A DNA stretch of 60,000 nucleotides from Takakia lepidozioides (taxonomy: Eukaryota; Streptophyta; Takakiopsida; Takakiales; Takakiaceae): the NCBI GenBank assembly GCA_030704615.1, contig CM060734.1, forward strand, positions 32,692,042 to 32,752,041, written 5' to 3'. The notes under the pieces were generated by a model. The model saw only the letters and a program-made list of their open reading frames with translations. It did no database searches and was not told the DNA's origin. The translations under genes and the position numbers were made by a program. How positions within the stretch are numbered: the stretch's first letter is position 1; the number at the start of each line of letters is the position of its first letter. Shown here one piece after another: positions 12,002-22,323 of this stretch.

Positions 12002-12506
12002 CAATACAAGTTTTGAAAGGCAGGCGAATCGAAAGCGGAGGGAAGTGAAGTTTGAGGCAGGCACGGAGGTCTGGTTGAACATCAAGAATTTCCGACTACC
12101 TCCGGAAGTGAGTCCGAAGTTCGTACCTCCGTATGCGGGACCCTTTCGCATTCGGAAGGTTATGAATGAGGATGTGTATGAATTGGAGCTGTCGGCAAAC
12201 AGCAAGGTGCACCCAGTATTCCATGTCTCCATTTTGAAGCCTTACTTCAAAGATGAAGCGCGTCCGAATCGGCATCAAGTGTTGCGCCCGCCACCTATGC
12301 TGTTGGATCATGAAAATGAACCCGAGTACGAGGTGGAGGCAATACTTAAGTCAATGAGGTTCAAGAACCGAGAAACGGAGTATCTCGTCAAATGGAAGGG
12401 CTATCATCATGTGGAGGCATCTTGGGTGCGTGCCTCAGAAATGGGAAACGCATCCGAGGCGGTCGCAGCTTTCGAAGGGCGACCTCAAAAGCGGAAGAAG
12501 CGTTGA
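12002..12506 (+). pseudogene. Chromovirus integrase C-terminus with chromodomain
   Basis: From about 12,013 the frame reads ERQANRKRREVKFEAGTEVW, then PPYAGPFRI, HPVFHVSILKPYF and a chromodomain (EYEVEAIL, then TEYLVKWKGYHHVEASWV), ending in a basic tail and stop at 12,506. Chromodomains direct Ty3/gypsy integration to methylated histone H3. It continues the integrase that stops at 1785 (KRYD), with about 10.2 kb of PPR/PDF DNA in between. Open from 11,931 but without the rest of pol, so only a relic. Confidence 0.9.
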
Positions 12507-12582
12507 TGGGGACATCAACCTTGGAGCGTGGGGGAGGAAATGCATGCTTAGCCCGGCTTAGCTAGCTTAGGAATCCGAGTGC
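12507..12582 (+). repeat. Chromovirus polypurine tract and LTR start, truncated
   Basis: Just after the chromodomain stop is a purine-rich tract GGGGGAGGAA (about 12,531-12,540) where plus-strand priming and the 3' LTR should begin. Only some 40 bases of LTR-like sequence follow before PPR sequence takes over at about 12,583. Confidence 0.45.
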
Positions 12583-13330
12583 AGCTCTGACAATGTCGCC
12601 ATGGACCTCTTTCGCCCTTTTCCGGAGCTGCTAGGCTTGCACACGCATCGCAAATGCACTCAAATGTGATGTGGTTGGGCTTCACCCCTTCCCCATCATT
12701 TGATTATAGGTCTCCAAAGCCTTCATACCACGTCTTTGTTGTGCATACCCTGCAAGCATCGTCTTCCATGACACCACATCTCGTTCAGCCATAGTGTTGA
12801 AAACTCCCTTCGCATCCTTAATGCACCCACATTTGGCATATATGTCCACCAGGGCAGTGTTCAGAATGACATCTGGTACAATTCCAGCTTTGACGATGTC
12901 ACCATGGACCTCTTTCCCCTTTTCTAGAGCTCCCAGGTTTGACATGTTGAGGAGAAAAACACTTGGCGTGAATCCACTTTGGATAATGTGAGTGTGCACC
13001 TGCTTTCCAGCTTCCAGACCTTTCATCTTGATGCACTTAAGCAAGAGACAGACAAACGTATCTGAATCTACTGAAATGCCTCCTACGTTTGGCATACATG
13101 TCCACGAGGGTATTGTTCAGAATCACATCTGGTACAATTCATGCTTTCGCGATGCAACCATGCACCTCTTTGCCCTTTTCCAGGGCTGCCAGACTTGCAA
13201 ATGCATAGACGTGATGTGGTCGGGCTTCACCCCTTCCACCATCATTTACTCATAGGTCTCCAAAGCCTCCATCCCACGCCCCTGTTGTGCATAAGCATGG
13301 CGTTCCGCGGCACCACATTTCATTCAGCCA
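12583..13330 (-). pseudogene. PPR gene fragment
   Basis: The minus strand between 13,095 and 12,682 is one open frame with DTFVCLLLKCIKMKGLEAG, KQVHTHIIQSGFTPSVFLLN, an abrupt join to LGALEKGKEVHGDIVKAG, IVPDVILNTALVDIYAKCGC and AERDVVSWKTMLAGYAQQ. The join near 12,945 skips about three motifs, indicating an internal deletion. A second partial set (13,095-13,330) follows. Same family as the other PPR blocks; no start with a transit peptide was found. Confidence 0.85.
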
Positions 13331-13890
13331 CATTGTTGAACACTGTTATCTGTTTTTGGATATTTTCTTGCTGCCACATTGGTAGTTACTTGTCAAAGTC
13401 ATTCCACCCAGACAATCTTCTCAGCTCAGCATGGATTTCCTTAATTTTGGGATGCAACTTGTCATCTACAACGAAGGTGTGCACCCTGTTGCCAACCTCA
13501 ATGTAGCAGCGACTTGGCTCCTGGCTCCTTTCTACCCCCTCTGACCGTGATCATTCTTCTCACCTTTGCAGTATCATCCCACCTACCAGCTGCGGCATAG
13601 ATGTTTGATAGCAACACATAAGTCACGCCATCTCCACATTGTCATGGATTCTGCAGGCACCAAGCAAGGCCTTCCACACCACAACATCTGGATTTCAGTA
13701 GGCCAGTGTGGCTGCATGCAGAGAAAATACATATAAAGGTGATATTGTCCGGCTTCAAGCCGTTCTTTCGTATTCCTTCAAATAGTTGCAGGACCTTGAC
13801 AACCATGCTGGGCATATCGTGCGATCATCGCATTCCACGACACCACATTTCATTCAGCCACATTGTCAAAGACTCCCTTTGCTCGACCAC
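13331..13890 (-). pseudogene. PPR C-terminal E/E+ region, broken
   Basis: On the minus strand 13,830-13,690 reads LKPDNITFICIFSACSHTGL-like residues. 13,640-13,530 gives YVLLSNIYAAAGRWDD and a KVRRMI segment. 13,500-13,400 gives HPKIKEIHAELRRL-like residues in scattered frames. These are the E and E+ motifs that follow the last PPR motif and precede a DYW deaminase domain. A fragment of PDF segment A intrudes at about 13,335-13,410. Several stops and frameshifts are present. Confidence 0.7.
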
Positions 13891-14475
13891 TCATGCATAC
13901 ATCCTTGCTTTGTTGCTAGCAGCCGACAATGACAACCTAGATTTGTTCTAGGAAACACCCAACTCAACTTATCATACTAGTTCCTATGCTCAATTGCATC
14001 TGCTACTCTCTGTTATCCAACAGGCATTTACCTTTTTGCCTCGATTGTCCCACCATTAACAAGGGTCAGATAAGTATTCATTCCACAGCTTCTCCTCGCC
14101 TGAGTAAAAATTGGCGATCCAAAAGCCTTGTCTTCAGGCTGCAACCTGCATAGGCCTTGTATTCTTTTTTACCATCACAGACAAGGTCCATGCGAGGACT
14201 CCACATATGCAGACTACCATTTTCTGCACCTGATCCAGAGTACGCAACACAAAATGTGTCAGAAGCATATCCTCTCTTTCATCCCCTTCCGCAATGTTTC
14301 AAGATTGGAAAGATCTCCTCTGTTTGTGGTGTGATCTATATCCAGCTTCGCCCTGCCACCTTTTTCAGACTTCTATCCTCCATCAATTTTCTGGTCTTTT
14401 CTAGATTGTCCACATCTGAGTTGCAGCATAGATATTTGACAGCAACATATACACTGAGGGGAGGCGAGAGTGGTT
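13891..14475 (-). pseudogene. PDF-unit edge and PPR E-motif remnant
   Basis: 13,895-14,105 repeats the intron-like and segment A part of the PDF unit. 14,470-14,330 on the minus strand reads YVAVKYLCCNSD, KTRKLMEDRSLKK and GRSWI, a decayed E/E+ motif of a second PPR family. 14,110-14,320 gives no recognised motif. Confidence 0.45.
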
Positions 14476-15385
14476 GAGCCACCATCTTTCAAGAAATAAC
14501 CCCAACTACAAGGGAGAAGCAGTAGAAGCATCAACATGCGTCCTAGGATGCATTCAACTAGCTCCTGTTGCTGTAATTATGGAAGCATCAAACACTCTCC
14601 GCGCATCCACCACGCTTCCACACCTGGCATACATGTTGACAAAGGCATTCCCTAAACAGACAATTGCCTCAACTCCACCTTCTGTGATGTGGGCATGTAC
14701 ACGCCTGTCCTGTTCCGGTGTTGCTGGCCGGTGCAGGCATTGAGGATGGTAACAAATGTGAGCTTGTCAGGCTTCATACCTACTCGTTGCATTTGCCAGA
14801 AGAGTTCAAATGCCTCTTCACTGCACCCTTGCTGAATGTATCCTGCAATCATTGCATTCCATGAAACCACATCTTGTTCAGGCATCTCGGCATGCATCCA
14901 CCAGACTCCCACACTTGACATACATGCTGAGAAGGGTGTTTCCCACACGGACATCTGACTCAAAGCCAGCTTCAATGATATGGGCATGGACCATCACGCC
15001 TTCTAGTTGCATTTGCCAAAAGAGCTGAAATGCATCTTCCATGAGCATTCCATGAAATCACATCTCGCCTAGACATTTTCAAACATCTTTCGCGCATCCA
15101 CCAAACTCCCACACTTGGCATACATATGGACAAGGCTAGTTCCTACATAAACATCTGATTCAAATCCAGCTCTGACAATGTGGGCATGAAGCCCTTGCCC
15201 TGCCTAGAGCTGCTGGGCTGACACACCTTTTGAGGATGCAAATGAGAGTGACCTTGTCGGACTCTACACCTTCTTGTGGCATTTGCCCAAAGAGTTCAAA
15301 TGCCTCTTCACCATGCCCTTGCTCAGTACATCCTGCAATTATTGCAGTCCAAGAGACCATGTCTCATTTCGGCATTTTGGCATCA
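14476..15385 (-). pseudogene. Second PPR family, fragment
   Basis: The minus strand contains PLS motifs of a distinct subfamily: MPEQDVVSWNAMIAGYIQQG, EEAFELFWQMQRVGMKPDKL, TFVTILNACTG, and further upstream MVSWTAIIAGCTEQGHGEEA and FELFGQMPQEGVESDKVTL. The wording differs from the MAERDVVSW family that dominates this cluster and is closer to canonical PLS consensus. Frames change several times and no E or DYW region is attached in frame. Confidence 0.8.
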
Positions 15386-16110
15386 AATGCCAAAATCCAT
15401 GCCTTTGCGCAAATCATGCATTCATCTTTTCCCTTGCTGCTAGCAGCTGACAATGACAACCTAGGAAACACCCAATCACACTAGTTCCTATGCTGAATTG
15501 CGTATGTTACTCTCTGTCATCTAACAAGGATTCAATTTTTTGCCTCGGTTGTCCCACCATTGACTAGTGTCAACAAAGTATTCATTCCACACCTTCTCTC
15601 TGTTACCTGTTTTCGGATACTTTCATGTTATCACATTGGCAGTATCATGTTAAAGTCACTCCAAACCAGATTCACTCAACTAGCTAACTTGCAGAATTCA
15701 ACATGGAAATTTAGGGCCGACTCTGACAAGAGGGAAAAACAGGGTGAAATGTGTTGAAGAAGGTGCCTGAACATTAGCGGTGCCTTGTTCTATCATTTGT
15801 GCCGCTGCCGTTGCTGTTTCTAGTTGACCATCTACCCAACGACCTAACATGCAGAATTCAATATGCATCTCAGGGCCGAGTCTGATGAGAGGGCAAAACA
15901 GGCTGAAATAGGTCGAAGAAGGCGCCCTCACCACATTGAGTCCTTGAAAATTCAATATGCATCTCAGGTCCGAGTCTGATGAGAGGGAAAAATAGGCTGA
16001 AATAGGTCGAAGAAGAAGGTGCCCTCACCACATTGTCCTTGACCTTGTGGCATGATCCATGGAGGATCAACACGGTGCAGCTGAGCAGGCATATATTGAA
16101 ACACAACCTG
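15386..16110 (-). pseudogene. PDF motif remnants with repeated left edge
   Basis: Segment A-like sequence spans about 15,540-15,760. The sequence around CAGGGCCGAGTCTGATGAGA occurs three times (about 15,713, 15,869 and 15,967), each followed by the same stretch ending at CCCTCACCACATT. The Ala-rich linker LETATAAAQMIEQGTANV appears near 15,770-15,830 on the minus strand. This is a local triplication of one unit edge. Confidence 0.5.
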
Positions 16111-16229
16111 CTAAGACCGAGCTGACTCTCCCAAGAACCTTGTAAACATAATCAGGAAGAATATCAAATCATGGTACTTACAGGAGCCAAGAGCCCACAT
16201 GTGCAGGATGGACAAACTTCTTCACATCG

Positions 16230-16840
16230 TACATTAAGAAAAAGCCACACCTTGCGATTGAGGTTGTCCCACCATCGTGAGTGACATATGAATGACATAT
16301 GGTACAATTCCAGCTTTGACGTTGTCACCATGGACCTCTTTCCCCTTTTCCAGAGCTCCCAGGCTTGCACACGCATTGCAAACACAAACAAATCTGATGT
16401 GGTTGGGCTTCACCCCTTTGCGCAGAATCTGCTCATAGGTCTCAAAAGCATTCCTACCACACCCATGCTTGGTAAATCCTGCCAACATTATATTCCACGT
16501 GATCAAGGTCGTTGAGGCATTCTGTTGAATGCTTGGTGAGCATCCATGATGCTCCCGCCCTTAACGTACATGTGACAAGGATGTTGAATAGAAAACCATT
16601 TGGCGTGAATCCACTTTGGATAATGTGCGTGTGCACCTGCTTTCCGACTTCCAGACCTTTCATCTTGATGCACTTAAGCAAGAGACAGACATAGGTATCT
16701 GAATGCCTCCTTGGTTTAAAGTCCGTAGAGCCTCTGTCAGTTTGTTTGCCTCACAAAGCATCTTCACATGCACAGAAGTACTAAAAGAGGCATTGTGGAC
16801 TCCCTCTCTCAATCCTCTTCAGAAGCTCGAGCACGCGGGG
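16230..16840 (-). pseudogene. PPR gene fragment, N-terminal part
   Basis: The minus strand reads LKCIKMKGLEVGKQVHTHI and QSGFTP (16,681-16,600), a decayed NMYVKCGS stretch, then ITWNIMLAGFTKHGCGRNAF, RKGVKPNHIRFVCVCNACAS and LGALEKGKEVHGDNVKAGIV until about 16,300. The linker that precedes PPR motifs in other copies lies at 16,700-16,830. A frameshift near 16,570 and loss of the later motifs make it a relic. Confidence 0.83.
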
Positions 16841-16849
16841 GCATCCCTT

Positions 16850-17090
16850 CCCCGCACTGCTTTTCGGGCATTTCGGGCAGGTTCCAAAGAAATTGACGAC
16901 GACGATGACGTGTCTACGATGACCTGGCTACGATGACATGTCTACGATGATGTGGCGACAAAACGTGGCAACGATGACGTGGCACTATGGCACCCTATTC
17001 ATGCTCTACGCTAAACTAGCTTCCGACCCTCAATCGTCGCTAGAACTAGGGCTTCGCGTTGCTCCGCACTACTAGCGACGAATTCTGAGA
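16850..17090. repeat. Dispersed repeat with ACGATGACGTGG core and stem-loop
   Basis: 16,890-17,030 contains several variants of TCTACGATGACNTGGC and then CACTATGGCACCCTATT. A close copy lies at 20,980-21,120. At the right end, TCGTCGCTAG (17,034-17,043) and CTAGCGACGA (17,072-17,081) form perfect 10-base arms around a 28-base loop. The loop sequence also occurs, inverted, at about 41,740-41,765. Confidence 0.65.
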
Positions 17091-17600
17091 ACTACGTTCA
17101 ATTTTTCACAAAAAATGGGTGAGTCATCCCCACGGTGTTACATGCAGAGATCATGTTTTTTGTTTTTTTCTGGAAGATTTCTGGAAGAAAAATGGTGGAT
17201 CTGCATTTCAATGTTCAATTTTCACAAGCCGCATACCCAAATACCCTTACATTCACTATATGAACTTTCAAGCATCCACCATGGGATTGGATCTTGGTGG
17301 GTTAACGCTAGCTTTTGACAATATTCATGCAAGTTCGTCAAGGGCTCCATCCAAATCCACACCACGAGAAACAAACAAATATGTCCAAATTTAAGATGCT
17401 GAACAAACTTGTGCACAGGGCTGCCCCTCTCATCAAGCTCATTAAAATTCGTATTCACTTCCATCTTCAAGCTTTGGACAAGCTCCACCACCCAAACCCA
17501 GAGTTAGGATAGTACTTTGATTTCCATCCACTGTCACCAGAATCAGTCAAAAATCACGTGCACTTGTGGGCGGGTTTCCCACCTATGCCGGGTAGACCCC
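17091..17600. other. No gene seen
   Basis: Short overlapping open frames on both strands show no recognisable motif. Nothing repeated elsewhere in the window was noticed. Confidence 0.4.
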
Positions 17601-17765
17601 ACTATCAGGAAATGGTGGATGGTCTGAGTAGCTACACAGATCAATGAATGAAGCAAGACACTTGCATCTTGCACACTCAACAGTACATGATGGTCAGTAC
17701 TCTCAGGAAATGGTGGATGATCTGAGTAGCTTCACAGATCAATAAATGAAGCAAGACACTAGCAT
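17601..17765. repeat. Tandem duplication of about 95 bases
   Basis: GAAATGGTGGATGGTCTGAG and the following 55 bases (from about 17,610) recur from about 17,706 with a handful of changes. It abuts the duplicated DYW segment. Confidence 0.6.
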
Positions 17766-17818
17766 CTTTCCAAGAAAAATCCTTTCACCAGTAATCACCA
17801 CAAGAACAAATCCCATCT

Positions 17819-20200
17819 TCAAAGTGGTGGAAAGTAGTTAGCGTCCCATACAACAATTGCTCGGCCAACAATCTTTGAGATGAATTTGGTGGAGGTGTGG
17901 CACTCTCCACACACTCGAAGATTCTGGATGAGTCGTGCTGATCAGCCCAAAACCAATGGCCAGCTTCTCACGATGGTGGCAAAGAGAAAATTCCTTTCCT
18001 CCATATCATGCAATAAAGAGCGTGTGTCAGGCACATACCCCGCCTCCTTCATCTGTTATGAGACCCTCTGGTACAAGTGGGTCAGGGTAACAAGAGCAAG
18101 ACTAACACTGGTAATAGGTATGAAGCTGCGTAACATCTTCAAAGTGGTGGAAAGTAGTTAGCGTCCCATACAACAATTGCTCGGCCAACAATCTTTGAGA
18201 TGAATTTGGTGGAGGTGTGGCAGTCTCTACACCCTCGAAGATTCTTGATGAGTCGTGCTGATCAGCCCAAAACCAATGGCCAGCTTCTCACTGTGGTGGC
18301 AAAGTGAAAATTCCTTTCCTCTATATCATGCAATAAAGAGCGTGTGTCAGGCACATACCCCGCCTCCTTCATGTGCCCATACAATCTTCTCAGCTCAGCA
18401 TGGATTTCCTTGATTCTGGGATGCAACTTGACATCTGGCTCCTTTCTAACCCCTGACCTTCATCATTCTTCTCACCTTTGCAGTATCATCCCACCTGCCA
18501 GCTGCAGCATAGATGTTTGATATAGCAACACATAAGTCGCGACATCCTGCTCATCCCACTTGAAGATAGATGTTGCCACAACCATCTCCACATTGTCGGC
18601 ATGCCATGGATTCCGCAGGCACCAAGCAAGGCCTTCCAGACCACAACATATTGGATTGATTGGCATTTTATTAATCAGGTCCACTGCCTCATGTAGTTGG
18701 CCCGCGCGTCCAGAAGGTCCACCATGAAGCCAAAGTGCTTTATTGGCGGGGCACTGACACCATGATCTTGACTCAGGAAATCGAAGTAGCGTCTTCCTTC
18801 ATTGAGTAGGTCAGTGTGGCTGCATGCAAAGAGAACACATATAAAGGTGATACTGATGTGGTTCCACGTCACCCCTTCCCCCATCATATGCTCATAGGTC
18901 TCCAAGGCCTCCATCCTACGCCCCTGTTGTGCATATCCTGCAAGCATGGCGTTCCATGACACCAAATCTCGTTCAGCCATACTGTTGAACACTCCTTCCG
19001 CATCCTCAATGCTCCCACATTTGGCATACATGTCCACGAGTGTATTTTTTAGAATCACATCTGGTACAATTCCAGCTTTGGCGACGCAACCATGCACCTC
19101 TTTGCCCTTTTCCAGGGCTGCCAGGCTTGTACACGCCTTGCAAACGCACACAAACGTGATGTGGTTGGGCCTCACCCCTTCCCCCATCATTTGCTCATAG
19201 GTCTCCAAAGCCTCCATCCCACGCCCCTGCTATGCATACCCCTACAAGCATTGCGTTCCACGACACCACATCTCGTTCAGCCATAGTGTTGAAATTAACT
19301 CCCTTTGCATCCTTAATGCACCCACATTTGGCATACATGTCCACCAGGGCCGTGTTCAGGATGACATCTGGTACAATTGCAGCTTTGACGATGTCACCAT
19401 GGACCTCTTTCCCTTTTTCCAGAGCTCCCAGGCTTGCACACGCATTGCAAACACAAACAAATGTGATGTGGTTGGTTTTCCCCCCTTCGCACATCATTTG
19501 CTCATAGGTCTCCAAAGCCTCCATCCCGCACCCTTGCTGTGCATATCTTGCAATCATCACACTCCACGACACCACATCACGTTCAGCCATATTGTCCAAT
19601 ACTCCATTTGCATCCTCGATGCACCTACATTTGACATACATGTCCACTAGGGCAATGTTCATAATGACATCGGGTACAATTCCAGATTTGAGAATGTCAC
19701 CATGGACCTCTTTGCACTTTTCCAGGGCTGTCAGGCTTGCACACACATTGCAAATGCAAACAAACGTCATGTGGTTGGGCTTCACCCCCTTCGCACATCA
19801 TTTGCTCATAGGTCTCCAAAGCCTCCATCCCGCGCCCTTGCTATGCATATCCTGCAATCATCGCACTCCACGACACCACATCTCGTCCAGCCATACTGTC
19901 AAACACTCCCTTCATATATGTCCACGAGGGACATTTGGAACAACTGCAGCTCTGACCATGTCGCCATGGACGTCTTTGCCCTTTTCCAGAGCTGCCAGGC
20001 TTGCACACGCATTGCAAATGCACAGAAACGCGATGTGGTCGGGCTTCACCCCTTCCCTCATCATTTGATCATAGGTCTCCAAAGCCTCCATACCACGTCC
20101 CTACTGTGGATACCCTGCAAGCATCGTGTTCCATGACACCACATCTCGTTCAGCCATAGTGTTGAAAACTCCCTTCGCAATTTTGGTATCCAGGTAGAAA
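17819..20200 (-). pseudogene. PPR-E-DYW gene, most complete copy, with duplicated DYW
   Basis: Read on the minus strand from about 20,190: repeated PLS motifs (AERDVVSWSVMIARYAQQG, GALEKGKEVHGDIVKAAIVP, DVILNTALVDMYAKCGCIKD, AERDLVSWNAMLAGYAQQGR). Then come the last motif with FICVLFACSHTDLLNEGRRY, an E domain (18,684-18,472: NVEMVVATSIFKWDEQDV, YVLLYQTS), and E+ (HPRIKEIHAELRRLYGHMKE, AGYVPDT). A DYW domain follows with HSEKLAIGFGL and [10 protein letters not shown], the HxE and CxxCH zinc and catalytic motifs of plant C-to-U editing deaminases. About 230 bases of the DYW part are duplicated (17,819-18,050 and 18,139-18,371). Frameshifts near 19,200 and inside DYW, and a missing DYW terminus, mark it as non-functional or badly damaged. 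Confidence 0.85.
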
Positions 20201-20339
20201 ACTCGCCCTTGAGACTAGCACAATTGAAATTCATTGAGACCAAAAAGGTGAAGAATCTCACTCTATCACGCCCTAGTGCTCCATAGTGTTGCAATCCATT
20301 GCAGGAACCATCCTGCAGAATCAAGAAAGCCTTGACAAT

Positions 20340-20585
20340 GAGCTATCTTTATTCCCTCCCAGAATAGTCTGGCTTAGGATGAGGATATCGTCGATACAAC
20401 CCCTATTTCTCTGGAAGCCTGCCTGACCTTCACTGACTGTGAGAGAATGTACTCATAAGACGTTGTTTGTCGTAGCCTTGTGGCCATTGACCCCGAGCCC
20501 AGTTTGAGCAGAAACCAAAGGGACAGAATCTACCTCTGTCAGGGGCTGACATTGGTAGTAAGACTTACCTTTATACATAGAATAG
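20340..20585 (-). mobile_element. LINE fragment with internal deletion
   Basis: On the minus strand, 20,430-20,365 corresponds to the RT region around QIFTLSQII of the LINE at 47,090-47,160, and 20,585-20,430 corresponds to the LINE 3' end (the CTTATGAGTACATTCT and CTGGGC...GGTCAATGGCC block). The two parts are joined directly, so about 1.5 kb of the element is missing. Confidence 0.6.
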
Positions 20586-20970
20586 CCCAAATTTGTTCTA
20601 GCAAACACCCCAACCCTACTCATCACACACTAGTTCCGCTGCTGAATTGCTCCCAAGACATAATGTGCTGAAGAGAGAGAGGATGACAATTTCCAGCAAA
20701 GATTTGCAGTGCATCTTGTTGTCTGCTTCTCTCTGTAAGCTAACAGGCACTCACCCTTTTGCCTCAATTGTCCCACCATTGCCCATAGTACATTCGTTTC
20801 TGCTGAATTGCGCAACACAATTCCGAGCCTGGATCCGACGGCGCATTCATTCAATACAGCAAATGTACAACCTGGGAAATTCCATGGAACTCCTGGAGCT
20901 TATGAAGACACAATTCCGACCCCCATTTAATCCATGAAACACCGCACTTGAGCTTGAGCTCAAGAAGTCA
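20586..20970 (-). pseudogene. PDF-unit remnant
   Basis: Similarity to the intron-like and segment A parts of the PDF units (AACACCCCAACCCTACTCATCACAC, then a CAGGCACTCACCYTTTTGCC stretch) spans about 20,590-20,800. No open PDF motif remains. Confidence 0.4.
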
Positions 20971-20974
20971 TTTT

Positions 20975-21125
20975 TGGTTTTTTCGGGCATTCCGGACAGA
21001 TTCCAAAAAAATTGACGACGACGATGACGTATCTACGAAACGTGGCGACGATGACGTGGCACTATGGCACCCTATTTCTGCTCTACACTAAACTAGCTTC
21101 CGACCTTCAGTCGTCGTTAGAATTT
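20975..21125. repeat. Second copy of the ACGATGACGTGG repeat
   Basis: Closely matches 16,860-17,035, with a shorter core array (fewer TCTACGATGAC units). It lacks the terminal stem-loop seen at 17,034-17,081. Confidence 0.65.
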
Positions 21126-22323
21126 ATCCTAACATACAGGTTCGCAAGTGAGAGGGGAGCAGCGGGAGGTGGGGATTTGACAGCGCGCCTTGCCGGAACG
21201 TCACCGGTATGGCCATCCCCGGCGACCGTACTGGCAAGGCTCCCACGTGTGCATTCAACTCGTCAGGTAAGCGTAGTCTTCTCCAATAACTTGTAAGGGC
21301 TTTTTGCCCCCCAAAAATATTTCATAATAAAATTAATCCGGGCTACAATCCCCCCGTCATAATAATAAAACCAAATGAAAAATAAATCATATGATACTAA
21401 TGTCCGATCCATCGGAAAACAAATATGAAACCATGACATTAAATGAAAATCCAAACAATCTGAAATCCAAACCAATTGAAAATAAAAAAGATATCATAGA
21501 AACAACATTCATAATCCAAATCTGCTTGCCATCGTGTGAAAATGAGCCCCACAGTCATTACACCGATCAAATGAATATGGAATAAAATCAATGTTTGTCT
21601 TTTCATAAAACTTGAATATACCAGTGTTGTACTGGTATCAGGTTTAGGACATACCAGTTGGGTATCTATAATGGTGGAAATGTTTTTCTTATATATATAT
21701 ATATATATATATTATATATTCAGAGAAAGGGGAACAGGGCCCTTTTAATCAAATTAAAATAAAAAGTGTCAAAACAAGTAAACTAACCACCCCATCTAAC
21801 CGTTATGAATATCTGCGGAAATCATTAGTTCCTCTTCCATCCAAAATTCGTTCGGGTATAGACTCCTCTCATCCGAAAAAGTTCATTATTGGGTAATATC
21901 TTTTGGGATGTTTCAGAGGAATGTCAAGTATGTACAGTTGTACAACGGTGCAGGTGCCGTTAAATTTGAATGGAAATGGGCATCTCTTCTGGACTCTTTG
22001 ACATGACAGCCAAATGGCGGCTCTGTCAGTCAACCTCTCAACCAATGCACTGTTGGGGCACCTGTGAAATAACAATTGGATTCTTTCATTAGGGTTGACA
22101 TTATGCACTCCGCAGTTGGGCACTCTGTCACCATCCGCTTGGTTCGCACAGGGACACATTTCTTTGATGTGCCAACCCGCGTTAGGAGATCTGCAAGTAG
22201 GACCGATACCTGCAATTGTGTGTAAGGACGTCTTCTATGCAGCCAAAAACTTCGCTCTAATACACTCTGCATTCAGAAGCACCATCGGACGGTGAACTCT
22301 GCGTTCAGAAGCAACATTGGCAG
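21126..22323. other. No gene seen; left flank of the transposase
   Basis: Contains a (TA)n run at about 21,690-21,712 and an ATACCAGTGTTGTACTGGTAT inverted motif at about 21,616, whose reverse complement recurs at about 41,690. 22,265-22,320 repeats CATTCAGAAGCACCATCGG-like sequence twice. The left end of the transposon carrying the 22,324 gene should lie here, but I could not identify a terminal inverted repeat. Confidence 0.4.

Noticed and set aside
18675-19785. An intact PPR gene at 18.4-20.2 kb
   Set aside because: Although long frames remain, there is a shift near 19,200, the DYW domain is broken and duplicated, and no start with an organelle-targeting peptide was found.
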